Shown here in pieces: positions 1-6,567 of a stretch of 11,262 nt of DNA. The notes beneath the pieces were generated by a model. It ran no database searches. It was not told where the DNA came from and was given only the letters and a program-made list of their open reading frames with translations. The position numbers were made by a program, and so were the translations under genes. Origin of the DNA: Chloroflexota bacterium (lineage in GTDB: Bacteria > Chloroflexota > Anaerolineae > JACRMK01); contig JACQEC010000310.1 in the NCBI GenBank assembly GCA_016200765.1, positions 1-11,262 on the forward strand, given 5' to 3'. Position 1 is the first letter of the stretch. The number at the start of each line of letters is the position of its first letter.

Positions 1-101
1 CGGCGCAGGTAGCGTTTCTGCAAGACCTGACGGGCGTTGGCGGTCAGCGCAAGCGGATTGCGCATCTGAATCATCGCTTGCGACGGCTTCTCGAGCAACA
101 T
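1..101 (-). CDS. nrdJ: N-terminus of adenosylcobalamin-dependent (class II) ribonucleoside-diphosphate reductase, cut by the window edge
   Basis: Only the first 33 codons are inside the window. The peptide starts MLLEKPSQAMIQMRNPLALT and continues with N-A-R-Q-V-L-Q-K-R-Y-L-R-R. The 'LT.NA..VL..RYL' pattern is typical of the start of B12-dependent ribonucleotide reductases, which make deoxyribonucleotides from ribonucleotides in the cytoplasm using a cobalamin radical. The ATG at 99-101 is preceded by GAGGT on the coding strand (109-113) with a 7-nt spacer, which supports this start. The gene lies 106 bp after nrdR on the same strand. NrdR is the dedicated repressor of ribonucleotide reductase genes, so the neighbourhood agrees with the call. 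A class I or III reductase cannot be formally excluded from 33 residues, but the motif fits class II best. Confidence 0.75.
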   Translation of the reverse strand, partial: MLLEKPSQAMIQMRNPLALTANARQVLQKRYLR

Positions 102-108
102 AACAGGT

Positions 109-113
109 ACCTC
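109..113 (-). promoter_or_regulatory. Shine-Dalgarno site of nrdJ
   Basis: On the minus strand this reads GAGGT, seven bases before the ATG at 101. It fixes the start of the truncated reductase gene. No NrdR-box-like sequence was seen in the 106-bp gap between nrdR and this gene, which suggests that nrdJ is read from the promoter ahead of nrdR. Confidence 0.6.
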
Positions 114-207
114 ACTGGTTGTGTGATGAATTTCGGTACGGCCATGACAGACAGAAAAGCCGACACAGGCCAAAACAGACGGCCTTGCGCCGGCTTGGGA
201 ACCACGC

Positions 208-699
208 CTAAATTGATAACTTCAGTTGTGCCTTTTCTTCCTCCTCGCGTTGCTTGCGTTCCTTCAACACGCGAATTTCCTCCGCCAGACTGTCAACGTC
301 GGCGAATTTGCGGTAGACCGATGCAAAGCGCACATAGGCCACGTCGTCCATCTCACGCAGGCGCTCGATCACTTTCTGGCCGATCACGGCGCTGGTAATC
401 TCGGCGCTGCCCAATCCAAAGAGGGCGGCCTCGATTTCGTTGACGGTTTGCTCGATCTGTTCCATGGAGATAGGGCGCTTGACGCAGGCCACCTGAATGC
501 TCTTGAAAAGTTTATCGTGGCTGAACTCTTCGCGCCGTCCATCGTTCTTCAGCACCATGATGTGAATCGAGGCGACGCGCTCATAGGTGGTGAATCGCTG
601 GCGGCAATGCAGGCACTCGCGGCGGCGGCGGATACCGGAGCCTACTTCGCGGGTATCTATGACTTTGGAGTCAGCGGCAGAACAGTACGGGCACTTCAT
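208..699 (-). CDS. nrdR: Transcriptional repressor NrdR
   Basis: This 163-residue protein has the complete NrdR architecture. An N-terminal zinc ribbon carries Cys3, Cys6, Cys29 and Cys32 (MKCPYC...ECLHC), with the basic stretch IRRRREC and the FTTYER motif that follows it. An ATP-cone domain fills roughly residues 47-137, and a short charged tail (KERKQREEEEK) ends the protein. NrdR senses the ATP/dATP balance through the ATP-cone and represses ribonucleotide reductase genes by binding paired NrdR boxes. The frame stays open to 744, but MKCPYC is the canonical family N-terminus, so the start is placed at 699; no strong Shine-Dalgarno is visible before it. The gene lies upstream of a class II reductase on the same strand and has two NrdR-box-like sites in its own leader, so autoregulation is likely. 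Confidence 0.96.
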   Translation of the reverse strand: MKCPYCSAADSKVIDTREVGSGIRRRRECLHCRQRFTTYERVASIHIMVLKNDGRREEFSHDKLFKSIQVACVKRPISMEQIEQTVNEIEAALFGLGSAEITSAVIGQKVIERLREMDDVAYVRFASVYRKFADVDSLAEEIRVLKERKQREEEEKAQLKLSI

Positions 700-703
700 A
701 GCT

Positions 704-719
704 ATGCTACATCTAGTGG
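704..719 (-). promoter_or_regulatory. NrdR box 1 (proximal to nrdR start)
   Basis: The plus strand reads atgCtAcATcTaGtgg. It matches every strongly conserved position of the NrdR-box palindrome, recalled as acaCwAtATaTwGtgt: C-w-A..A-T..T-w-G. It begins only 4 bp before the nrdR start codon, so a bound repressor would also cover the ribosome-binding region. The second box lies exactly 32 bp upstream. Confidence 0.6.
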
Positions 720-735
720 TTTTTATTGTTCGGGT

Positions 736-751
736 GCCCAACATCTAGGAA
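736..751 (-). promoter_or_regulatory. NrdR box 2 (distal, next to predicted transcription start)
   Basis: The plus strand reads gccCaAcATcTaGgaa, sharing the 8-mer ACATCTAG with box 1. Centre-to-centre distance is 32 bp, about three helical turns, which is the known spacing for paired NrdR boxes on one DNA face. It lies just downstream of the predicted -10 element, where a bound repressor would block transcription. Confidence 0.6.
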
Positions 752-760
752 AGCGCCGCT

Positions 761-789
761 AGTCTAGCACATATGGGCAAATTTTGCAA
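761..789 (-). promoter_or_regulatory. Predicted sigma70-type promoter of nrdR (operon with nrdJ)
   Basis: On the minus strand, TTGCAA (784-789) and TAGACT (761-766) are separated by 17 bp, and TGC directly before the -10 hexamer gives an extended -10. Each hexamer matches 4 of 6 consensus bases. The predicted start near 754 puts NrdR box 2 immediately downstream and gives a leader of about 55 nt. This is a sequence match only. Confidence 0.4.
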
Positions 790-993
790 TACCCTGCGGC
801 CTTAAAATTCTGGCGAGGTTCCGCTCCTCGCTCGTGGCGGATAGCCATACCCGCTCCTGCTGGCCGCTGGATTGCCGTGGGGCTGCCGCATCGGATGCGA
901 AGCGGCAGCGGTTGGAAACCGGCGCCTACATGGGGAAACCCACTGCGCGGGCTACGGTTGAAGCGTGTATAACGTGTGATTTGACGTCAGCGT
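790..993. other. Intergenic stretch with an 8-bp inverted repeat, no gene seen
   Basis: This lies between the end of the c-di-GMP gene and the nrdR promoter. The inverted repeat GCTGCCGC (882-889) / GCGGCAGC (902-909) encloses a 12-nt loop that can itself pair (GCATC/GATGC). No T-tract follows on either side, so it is not a clear intrinsic terminator. The surrounding GC-rich sequence looks like a dispersed intergenic repeat but no second copy is present in the window. The short open frames here have no recognisable protein content. Confidence 0.4.
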
Positions 994-3900
994 TCACGAC
1001 GAGAGAACATTGGTTTGACGGGGCAGTGAGGCGGATTCGGCATCCCACAGGCTGACGCGGTTACGCCCGTCGCGTTTCGATTGGTAGAGCGCCTGGTCGG
1101 CCATGCGGATGAGCGCATCGGCTCCTTGCTCGCTATCGTGCCCGCAGGTCGCCACACCGAGGCTAGCGGTGAGTTGACCGTGTGGAAATGCGTACTGCTC
1201 AATAGCGGCGCGCAGTTTCTCCGCGGCCGTGCGTGCGCTGGCGGGCGTCGTTTCGGGTAACACGACCGCAAACTCCTCGCCACCATAACGCGCCACCGCG
1301 TCGGCGGCGCGCACGTGCTGTCTCAACAGATCGGCAACCTCGCGCAGCGCTTCGTCGCCCGCGGGATGTCCGAACGTATCGTTGTACTCTTTGAAGCGGT
1401 TAATGTCCAACATGATCAGCGAGGCGCCGTGGCGATAGCGCGCGCAGCGCTTGAGTTCGTGGCTCAGAAAATCGTCAAGATAGCGGCGGTTGTACACACC
1501 CGTCAGGCTGTCGGTCAGCGCCTGCTGCTGCACCCGTTCGTAGAGGCGCGCATTGGTCAGCGCCAGGCCGACCTGCTCGCCCATGGCATGGTAGAGCGCG
1601 AGGCTATAGTCGTCGAACGTGCGCGGGTGACGACTGAACAAGCCCATCACGCCCAGCACTGCGCCTTTCGCCTTGATGGGCACGCACAGATAGGCGCCCC
1701 ACTCAGGCCGAATATGCGTGATGTCCAGTGTCACGAATTCAGGCACCTCGGCAGGCGAGCCGTGCAGGCGCGTGCGTCCCTCGCGCACCACGCTCTCGTT
1801 GTGAAAGCCTGCCACGGGGAAGCGAGCAAAGCGCGCCTTAAGATTTTCAGGCAACCCATCAGAGGCGGCGAGCGAGAGCGTGTCGCTTTCCGCGTCGTAG
1901 AGGAACAGCCCGCTTGCCGCCGCCCCCAATGTCTGGACGGTGGTATGCGCCCCCTCGCGCAACACCTCCTGCAAATCCAATGAGCCGCTCACGGCGGCTA
2001 CCAGCCGATTGAAGGCTTCGAGTTCGGGCAGCGTGACTGCCGCCGCGGGCGCTTCGGCCCAGAGCGGCAGCGCATTATGCGCGATGGGCGGCGCGAGCGT
2101 CGCCGCTCGCAGGCGCGTCCACTCTTCTTCAGGGATTTGGCGAAAGACCTCGACCACGCGCGGGTCGAACTGTGTGCCGCTGCCCGCTTCGATTTCGGCG
2201 CGCGCAACGGCGTAGGAGCGCGCGCCGCGATAAGGTCGGTCAGACGTGATGGCGTCAAATGTATCCGCCACCGCGAAGATGCGCGCGCCGAGCGGAATGG
2301 TCTCACCGCCGAGACGCTGTGGATACCCGTGGCCGTCCCACGATTCCTGATGCGCACAGACAATCTGCGCCGCGCCCGCCAGGAATGGAATGCTCGACAG
2401 GATGCGTTCGCCCCATTCGGGATGACGCCGCATCACGATGCGCTCGGCATCGTCCAACGGCCCGGGCTTCAGCAGAATAGCGTCGGGCACGCCGATCTTG
2501 CCGATATCGTGCAGCAACGCGCCGCGCCGGATGACCGTCAGTTCATCGGCGGACAAGTTCATGCGGCGCGCGAGCGCGAGCGTGTAGGCGACGACGCGCC
2601 GCGAGTGTCCTTCGGTCTCCTTATCGCGCGCGTCGAGCGCAGCAACCAGCGCATCCAGCGTATGGTCATAGGAGACGCTCAGATCGCGGAACAGTCGGGC
2701 GTTCTCGATGGCGGGCGCGAGTTGCGCGGCGAGCGTTTCGAGCAGCAGCACGTCGTCGGGCCGAAACGCATTCACCTGGTCGCTGCTGACCACCAGCACG
2801 CCGAGTAGTTTGTCTTCGCGGATGATGGGCACGGCGACTTCGGCGCGCACCTCGACGCCAACCGGCGAGGTGAAGTCGGGATGAGCGTGGGTATCGTTTG
2901 CCAGTTGCGTGCGGCGCGCCAGCGCGGCCTGACCAATCAATCCCTGCCCAAGCGGTGTGCGCTCGCCCGCTGTGATTCGCTGTGCGCGGCGCCCTGCGAC
3001 GGCATAAGCGACGACTTCGGCCCGCGCCTCGTCGTACAACAACAGGCCGCACAGCAAATCGTCGAAGCGCTCTGCGCACTGCGCGACGACATGGCGAGCC
3101 AGTTCGCGCAGGTCGAGCGTGGCGGCAATGTCGCGCCCGAATGCGTTGAGCAATGTCATCTCTGCCAGATGTTCTTTCAGTTCGGCCTCGCGTTCGCGCA
3201 CGGCGGCGCTCATCGTTTCAAAGGCCCGCGCGAGTTGGCCGATTTCATCGGCGCGCTGGATGGGCACGGGCGCGTTGAAGTCGCCCGCGGCGACCGCCTG
3301 TGCGGCGATGACCAGTCGAGCCAGCGGGGTCGTCAGCGTGCGTGCGAGCAACACCGCCGTCGTCACCGCCGCGAGCAGCACGAGCGCCATAACCGCGCCA
3401 ATCTGCTGTGACAACTCGTTCACCGGCGCAAACGCTTCGTCCATGTCCTGCTTGGCCACAAAGCCCCAGCCTGTCTGCGGAATGCTGCGGAAGGCGGCCA
3501 GCACAGGCACACCGCGATAATCATTCGTCTCGGTAATCCCCTCGTTGCCCATGGCAGACAGCTGAGTCACTCTCGCTTTATCAGAATCGGCGGGCACGCG
3601 GAAGTTCAGTGCGGCCTCGGGTTTGAAGCGTAGCGGATTCAAGAAGAGGGTGTCACCGCCGTTGCCTCTGACGAGCAAGGTTTCGCCGCTGCGCCCCCTG
3701 CCCGGCCAGCTGCGGATGAGCGGGTAGATAGTTTCGTCCATCTGCACTTTGATAATGACAGCGCCATTGATCTCGGACAATACCTTGTCGCTTTTGAGGT
3801 CAACGGCGTGTAGCACGTGACCGAAGGCCATCTCCACGTCGCCTTCAACCTCGTCGCGATAGATATCTTCGATGAATTCCCCCGTTGGTGAATGCAGTGT

Positions 3901-4350
3901 TTTCGCCACCGGCGCATAGGCGGCAAGTCTCATGCCCAGATGCCCTTCGTTCGTGGAAAGAATCACCTTGCCTTGCACGTCAACAAAGAAGATTTCGCGG
4001 TAGCCGACGCGCGCCTTCTGGATACCGCGCAGGTTGTCCGTCAGGAACCCCGCGAAGGCTTCACTGCGTTGGGGGTCTGTGCGTGGATCGAGGATTTCGG
4101 TGAAGTGTTCTTCGGTGAGAAAGTTGTCGGCCAGCAGACGGGCATCGTCGGCGCGGCCGTCGAGCCAGGTGGTGATCTGCTCCTTCTTCAGGTCGGCAAT
4201 GGCGGTCAATTGCGCGACCACGCGCTCTTCGATGCTCTGGCGCGCGTTGCGATAGGCGAGCGCGCCAATCATCAGGGCTGGCAGTGCAGCCAGACCCAGC
4301 AGAACAATCAGTAAGCGGATACGCAAGCTTTGAAGCGAGGCCAATCGCAT
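994..4350 (-). CDS. Membrane sensor with GAF, HD-GYP, GAF and GGDEF domains: predicted bifunctional c-di-GMP phosphodiesterase and diguanylate cyclase
   Basis: This is a 1118-residue inner-membrane signalling protein. Transmembrane helix 1 spans about residues 10-32. An extracytoplasmic dCache-like sensor (about 35-310) follows, then helix 2 (about 317-337), a HAMP linker (338-390) and GAF 1 (about 400-555). An HD-GYP phosphodiesterase domain (about 560-745) carries His582, the HD pair 614-615, Lys618, His643, His667 and WDGHGYP at 671-677. GAF 2 covers about 775-935. The C-terminal GGDEF domain (about 942-1102) carries GGEEF at 1023-1027 and an RxxD product-inhibition site, Arg1014 to Asp1017, exactly five residues before it. 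Both catalytic signatures look intact, so the protein may both make and break cyclic di-GMP in response to an external ligand. The start codon has GGAG six bases upstream, and a TATAGT element sits at 4371-4376 (minus strand). It appears monocistronic. Confidence 0.93.
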   Translation of the reverse strand: MRLASLQSLRIRLLIVLLGLAALPALMIGALAYRNARQSIEERVVAQLTAIADLKKEQITTWLDGRADDARLLADNFLTEEHFTEILDPRTDPQRSEAFAGFLTDNLRGIQKARVGYREIFFVDVQGKVILSTNEGHLGMRLAAYAPVAKTLHSPTGEFIEDIYRDEVEGDVEMAFGHVLHAVDLKSDKVLSEINGAVIIKVQMDETIYPLIRSWPGRGRSGETLLVRGNGGDTLFLNPLRFKPEAALNFRVPADSDKARVTQLSAMGNEGITETNDYRGVPVLAAFRSIPQTGWGFVAKQDMDEAFAPVNELSQQIGAVMALVLLAAVTTAVLLARTLTTPLARLVIAAQAVAAGDFNAPVPIQRADEIGQLARAFETMSAAVREREAELKEHLAEMTLLNAFGRDIAATLDLRELARHVVAQCAERFDDLLCGLLLYDEARAEVVAYAVAGRRAQRITAGERTPLGQGLIGQAALARRTQLANDTHAHPDFTSPVGVEVRAEVAVPIIREDKLLGVLVVSSDQVNAFRPDDVLLLETLAAQLAPAIENARLFRDLSVSYDHTLDALVAALDARDKETEGHSRRVVAYTLALARRMNLSADELTVIRRGALLHDIGKIGVPDAILLKPGPLDDAERIVMRRHPEWGERILSSIPFLAGAAQIVCAHQESWDGHGYPQRLGGETIPLGARIFAVADTFDAITSDRPYRGARSYAVARAEIEAGSGTQFDPRVVEVFRQIPEEEWTRLRAATLAPPIAHNALPLWAEAPAAAVTLPELEAFNRLVAAVSGSLDLQEVLREGAHTTVQTLGAAASGLFLYDAESDTLSLAASDGLPENLKARFARFPVAGFHNESVVREGRTRLHGSPAEVPEFVTLDITHIRPEWGAYLCVPIKAKGAVLGVMGLFSRHPRTFDDYSLALYHAMGEQVGLALTNARLYERVQQQALTDSLTGVYNRRYLDDFLSHELKRCARYRHGASLIMLDINRFKEYNDTFGHPAGDEALREVADLLRQHVRAADAVARYGGEEFAVVLPETTPASARTAAEKLRAAIEQYAFPHGQLTASLGVATCGHDSEQGADALIRMADQALYQSKRDGRNRVSLWDAESASLPRQTNVLSS

Positions 4351-4600
4351 AACAGGCTCCAGGTCGTACTACTATATTGACGCAGCCGGGTGCGATTTTC
4401 TTACTCTAAGCGGCCTCCCCCGCCGCGCCGCCCTTTTTTTCTCGCGTGGGCGCGCAAACCCATACCCTCTGTAGAAAAGGCAAAAGTCCCCGCGCTCCAC
4501 CCCGCCGGCGCGATTGCAAAGTCTATGGACAAACTGGCGGGCGTAAACTCCGCCACGGCCCCCGGCCTTTGGAATCGCCTACCCGATTGTGAAAAGGGCT
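4351..4600. other. Intergenic stretch between the c-di-GMP gene and tRNA-Gln, no gene seen
   Basis: It holds the ribosome-binding site and possible -10 element of the minus-strand gene at its left end, and a GC-rich run ending in a seven-T tract at 4434-4440. No convincing hairpin precedes the T tract. Open frames here owe their length to base composition. Confidence 0.4.
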
Positions 4601-4628
4601 TTGCAACTCCTCCGAACTGTGCTAAAAT
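4601..4628 (+). promoter_or_regulatory. Predicted promoter of tRNA-Gln
   Basis: A -35 element TTGCAA (4601-4606) and a -10 element TAAAAT (4623-4628, 5 of 6 consensus bases) are separated by 16 bp. The -10 ends 11 bp before the mature tRNA 5' end, as expected for a tRNA transcription unit with a short leader. Confidence 0.6.
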
Positions 4629-4639
4629 AGGCGATGCAG

Positions 4640-4714
4640 TGGGGCGTGGTGCAACTGGCAGCACGACTGACTCTGGATCAGTTAATTGAGGTTCGAATCC
4701 TTGCGCCCCAGCCA
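4640..4714 (+). tRNA. tRNA-Gln (anticodon CTG)
   Basis: A full cloverleaf can be drawn. The acceptor stem pairs TGGGGCG with CGCCCCA, and the U1-A pair is typical of glutamine tRNAs. The D arm is GTGC/GCAC around an eight-base loop. The anticodon stem ACTGA/TCAGT encloses the loop CTCTGGA (anticodon at 4673-4675), the variable loop is four bases, and the T arm is TGAGG/CCTTG with loop TTCGAAT. The discriminator G and the CCA end are encoded. The 3' half from the anticodon loop onward is repeated at 6568 and beyond, so this gene is the attachment point of the small island that follows it. Confidence 0.95.
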
Positions 4715-4774
4715 ACCGCATGACCCCAGCAACGGCCTTATCCCGATGGTGGGACTAAGGCCGCTTTGCTGTTT
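4669..4774 (+). repeat. Left direct repeat (attL-like): tRNA-Gln 3' half plus terminator
   Basis: These 106 bp match 6568-6673 with only two mismatches (4675 G versus A in the anticodon position; 4745 G versus C), the longest unbroken identity being 69 bp (4676-4744). Weaker similarity (cactgRatagc) continues to about 4787. The repeat begins in the anticodon loop and runs through the tRNA 3' end into the downstream terminator, the usual layout of tRNA-targeted integration sites. It is longer than most recombinase core sites, so duplication by another route is possible. Confidence 0.85.
4733..4773 (+). terminator. Intrinsic terminator of tRNA-Gln
   Basis: CGGCCTTA (4733-4740) pairs perfectly with TAAGGCCG (4756-4763). 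Inside it TCCC (4741-4744) pairs with GGGA (4751-4754). The hairpin is followed by CTTTGCTGTTT. It lies 19 bp after the tRNA 3' end and is duplicated in the right-hand repeat. Confidence 0.75.
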
Positions 4775-4788
4775 ACCACTGGATAGCT

Positions 4789-4999
4789 CAACAGGCGTGG
4801 GTCGTGGACATCACATCCGTCCGGCTATTGCGCGAGTTCGTGTATCTGGCCGTGATCATGGACGTCTTCACCCCCGCATCCGGGGTTGGCCAACCATATT
4901 GACACATTTCAGGCACCCAATACAGCGATCATCATGGCCGAGACGGGCGTGCCAACGCAGAACGGCTACGCTGAACGCCTGATGCGCACTATCCGCCGC
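4789..4999 (+). pseudogene. Decayed IS3-type transposase (OrfB, rve integrase core) remnant
   Basis: Two blocks of IS3-family transposase can be read in different frames. The first (4789 on) reads QAWVVDITSVRLLREFVYLA followed by V-I-M-D-V-F-T, the start of the DDE core including the WVVDIT and DVFT motifs. Its frame then shifts (RIRGW is readable in another frame) and a TGA lies at 4900. The second block (4925-4999) reads AIIMAETGVPTQNGYAERLM followed by R-T-I, the conserved stretch with the catalytic Glu region. About 50-60 residues between the blocks are missing and both ends are lost. It cannot make a transposase. It shows that a mobile element was once present in the interval between the tRNA repeats. 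Confidence 0.8.
4899..4926 (+). promoter_or_regulatory. Possible promoter for the GHKL-nuclease gene
   Basis: A perfect TTGACA (4899-4904) lies 16 bp before TACAGC (4921-4926), a poor -10. It sits inside the transposase remnant about 120 bp before the start codon. The tRNA terminator upstream should block read-through, so the gene probably needs its own promoter. This is a weak candidate. Confidence 0.2.
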
Positions 5000-5028
5000 G
5001 CGATACGCTGCCTCCATTATCTTTATTC

Positions 5029-5035
5029 AAAGGAG
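5029..5035 (+). promoter_or_regulatory. Shine-Dalgarno site of the GHKL-nuclease gene
   Basis: AAAGGAG lies eight bases before the ATG at 5044. It is a strong, well-placed ribosome-binding site and supports that start over later ATG codons. Confidence 0.7.
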
Positions 5036-5043
5036 TAATCTGA

Positions 5044-6549
5044 ATGCCAGAATACAGAGTCGCATTGGTAGCAACCGAGGGCATATTCCAAGGCCTCGCA
5101 AAACAGAATATGCTATTCCACAGTTGCATTGCTGAATTGATTGATAATGCCATTGCCGCGCAAAGGCCCGATACCAAGTTTCGAATAGATGCAATTTTTG
5201 TCCCCGGGGCAGCAGATGCAACAACTTTCGATCTATATCTAGCCGATAACTGCAAAGGCATGGACTTGAAAATCTTATCGAAGGCCTTACAGTTGGGCGA
5301 ATCGGCCACCACAGAGAGCCGACTGAATGAACACGGATTTGGACTAAAAAACGCTCTTGCGACGCTGTCCGGTGGAAATGGTCCATGGAAGATTTGGAGC
5401 AAGATGGCTAACGGTACCACTGTTGTCTCAGTCGAGGGTCCTTTTCGGCCCGAAATGATCATCAGAGACGACGACACATTTCCGCAGGATGACTTTCTTC
5501 CACAAGACATTTCAACCTTGGTAAAGGTTTCACCTAAAGTGACATTTCTTCAAACCGTGCAAGGCAGAGGCGCGCCAACAGAAGACTTCGTACGCCTTAG
5601 GGATTGGCTTATTGAGCACCTAGGAGTTCTTTATCGAGGGTATCTTGAGCAGAATTCAGAAACCTTGGATACAAGTGGAGAAACTTTGGACACAAGTGGA
5701 GTAATAGTCGTCTCGATCAACACAATTCGACGGCAAGTACCGCCCGTCCAAGTGCCACTCGGCGATAAGAAAATTGAGTACATTGAAGTCACTGTCGGCG
5801 GCAAACTGTGGACTTTAGAATATCATTACGGCACTCTTGACGAAGTGAAACGAGACAAGCTCATACGTGGAAGCAAAGCCAAGTATTACTATCAGGGTAA
5901 TCAAGCAACACAGGGCATAGATATCAGACTCGGCAAACGGACAATTGCAGCGAGGCAATTTGAGACAATATGGAAATCGGAGGATGGCAAGCAGCAGCTC
6001 AATAGGCACAACAATTTTAACGATTTTGTCGGTGAACTTTTGATACCTGAATTGCCACGCGGAATGTTAAGCACCATTAACAATAAGACCGACTTCAATT
6101 TGGATGATCCTGATTGGATGCAAATCTTCACTCGATTGAATGATTTTAGGCCCCAGCGAAACATTCGGGAGAAAACCGAATTAGAATTAAGAAAGAAATG
6201 GATCGCAATGCTGAAAGCAACTAACCCAGAAGACGTGATAGTTGACGATCGAAGCATATGGCCCACGGGCACACGCATAGATATTTACAGAAGAACACCT
6301 GAAAATAAGATCATCATCTACGAACTAAAAGTCGGAACAGGGACACCAATTCACCTGTACCAGCTAAAGATGTATTGGGACGGGCTCGTAATCACCACCA
6401 AGGAGCAACCAAAGGAAGCTATCCTTCTCGTAGAAGATTTTAACAATGACTTGGAAGAAATGGCCAATATGATGAACCAGTGCCCACCACCTGACAACAC
6501 CAAGCCATACAATTTTAAGATCGAGCGACACAGAGATAAGAACCTGTAG
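5044..6549 (+). CDS. MORC/MutL-like GHKL ATPase fused to a PD-(D/E)XK-like nuclease domain, candidate single-gene defence protein
   Basis: This intact 501-residue protein has an N-terminal GHKL ATPase fold. The N-box is Glu31..Asp34-Asn35 in FHSCIAELIDNAIAA. Motif G1 is DNCKGM (68-73), and G2 is HGFGLKNA (97-104) after a lid-like segment, LGESATTESRLNE. An S5-like transducer region follows (about 180-345). The C-terminal part has a PD-(D/E)XK pattern: a Glu-rich helix near 376-386, Asp413 in RIDIY, Glu427-Leu-Lys429 in IIIYELK, and Gln440 in HLYQLKMYWD. GHKL ATPases of the MORC/MutL group coupled to nucleases are known in bacterial restriction-like systems, so an ATP-controlled DNA-cleaving defence role is inferred but not shown. 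In G1 the usual first Gly is Cys70. Base composition is far more AT-rich than its neighbours. It is the only intact gene between the tRNA-Gln repeats, which suggests mobile cargo. A role in DNA repair is the main alternative. Confidence 0.8.
   Translation: MPEYRVALVATEGIFQGLAKQNMLFHSCIAELIDNAIAAQRPDTKFRIDAIFVPGAADATTFDLYLADNCKGMDLKILSKALQLGESATTESRLNEHGFGLKNALATLSGGNGPWKIWSKMANGTTVVSVEGPFRPEMIIRDDDTFPQDDFLPQDISTLVKVSPKVTFLQTVQGRGAPTEDFVRLRDWLIEHLGVLYRGYLEQNSETLDTSGETLDTSGVIVVSINTIRRQVPPVQVPLGDKKIEYIEVTVGGKLWTLEYHYGTLDEVKRDKLIRGSKAKYYYQGNQATQGIDIRLGKRTIAARQFETIWKSEDGKQQLNRHNNFNDFVGELLIPELPRGMLSTINNKTDFNLDDPDWMQIFTRLNDFRPQRNIREKTELELRKKWIAMLKATNPEDVIVDDRSIWPTGTRIDIYRRTPENKIIIYELKVGTGTPIHLYQLKMYWDGLVITTKEQPKEAILLVEDFNNDLEEMANMMNQCPPPDNTKPYNFKIERHRDKNL
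5659..5700 (+). repeat. Tandem 21-bp in-frame duplication inside the GHKL-nuclease gene
   Basis: Two adjacent 21-bp units (5659-5679 and 5680-5700) each encode ETLDTSG, residues 206-219. They differ only at two silent third positions (cct/ctt context and gat/gac). The duplication preserves the frame and lies at the predicted junction between the ATPase and transducer regions, probably in a loop. Confidence 0.8.
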
Positions 6550-6567
6550 GGCACGATCAGATGTTCA

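Noticed and set aside
700..744. Longer start for nrdR (MLGTRTIKTT...)
   Set aside because: It would add 15 residues before the canonical MKCPYC start and would run through the predicted NrdR boxes.
882..909. Hairpin after the c-di-GMP gene as an intrinsic terminator
   Set aside because: The stem is good but no U tract follows in either direction, so it is reported only as an inverted repeat.
4401..4721. Minus-strand open frame starting MRLAGAQGFEPQLTDPES
   Set aside because: The start is the antisense of the tRNA-Gln 3' half, a well-known source of false proteins. The same false start recurs at 6620 over the right repeat.
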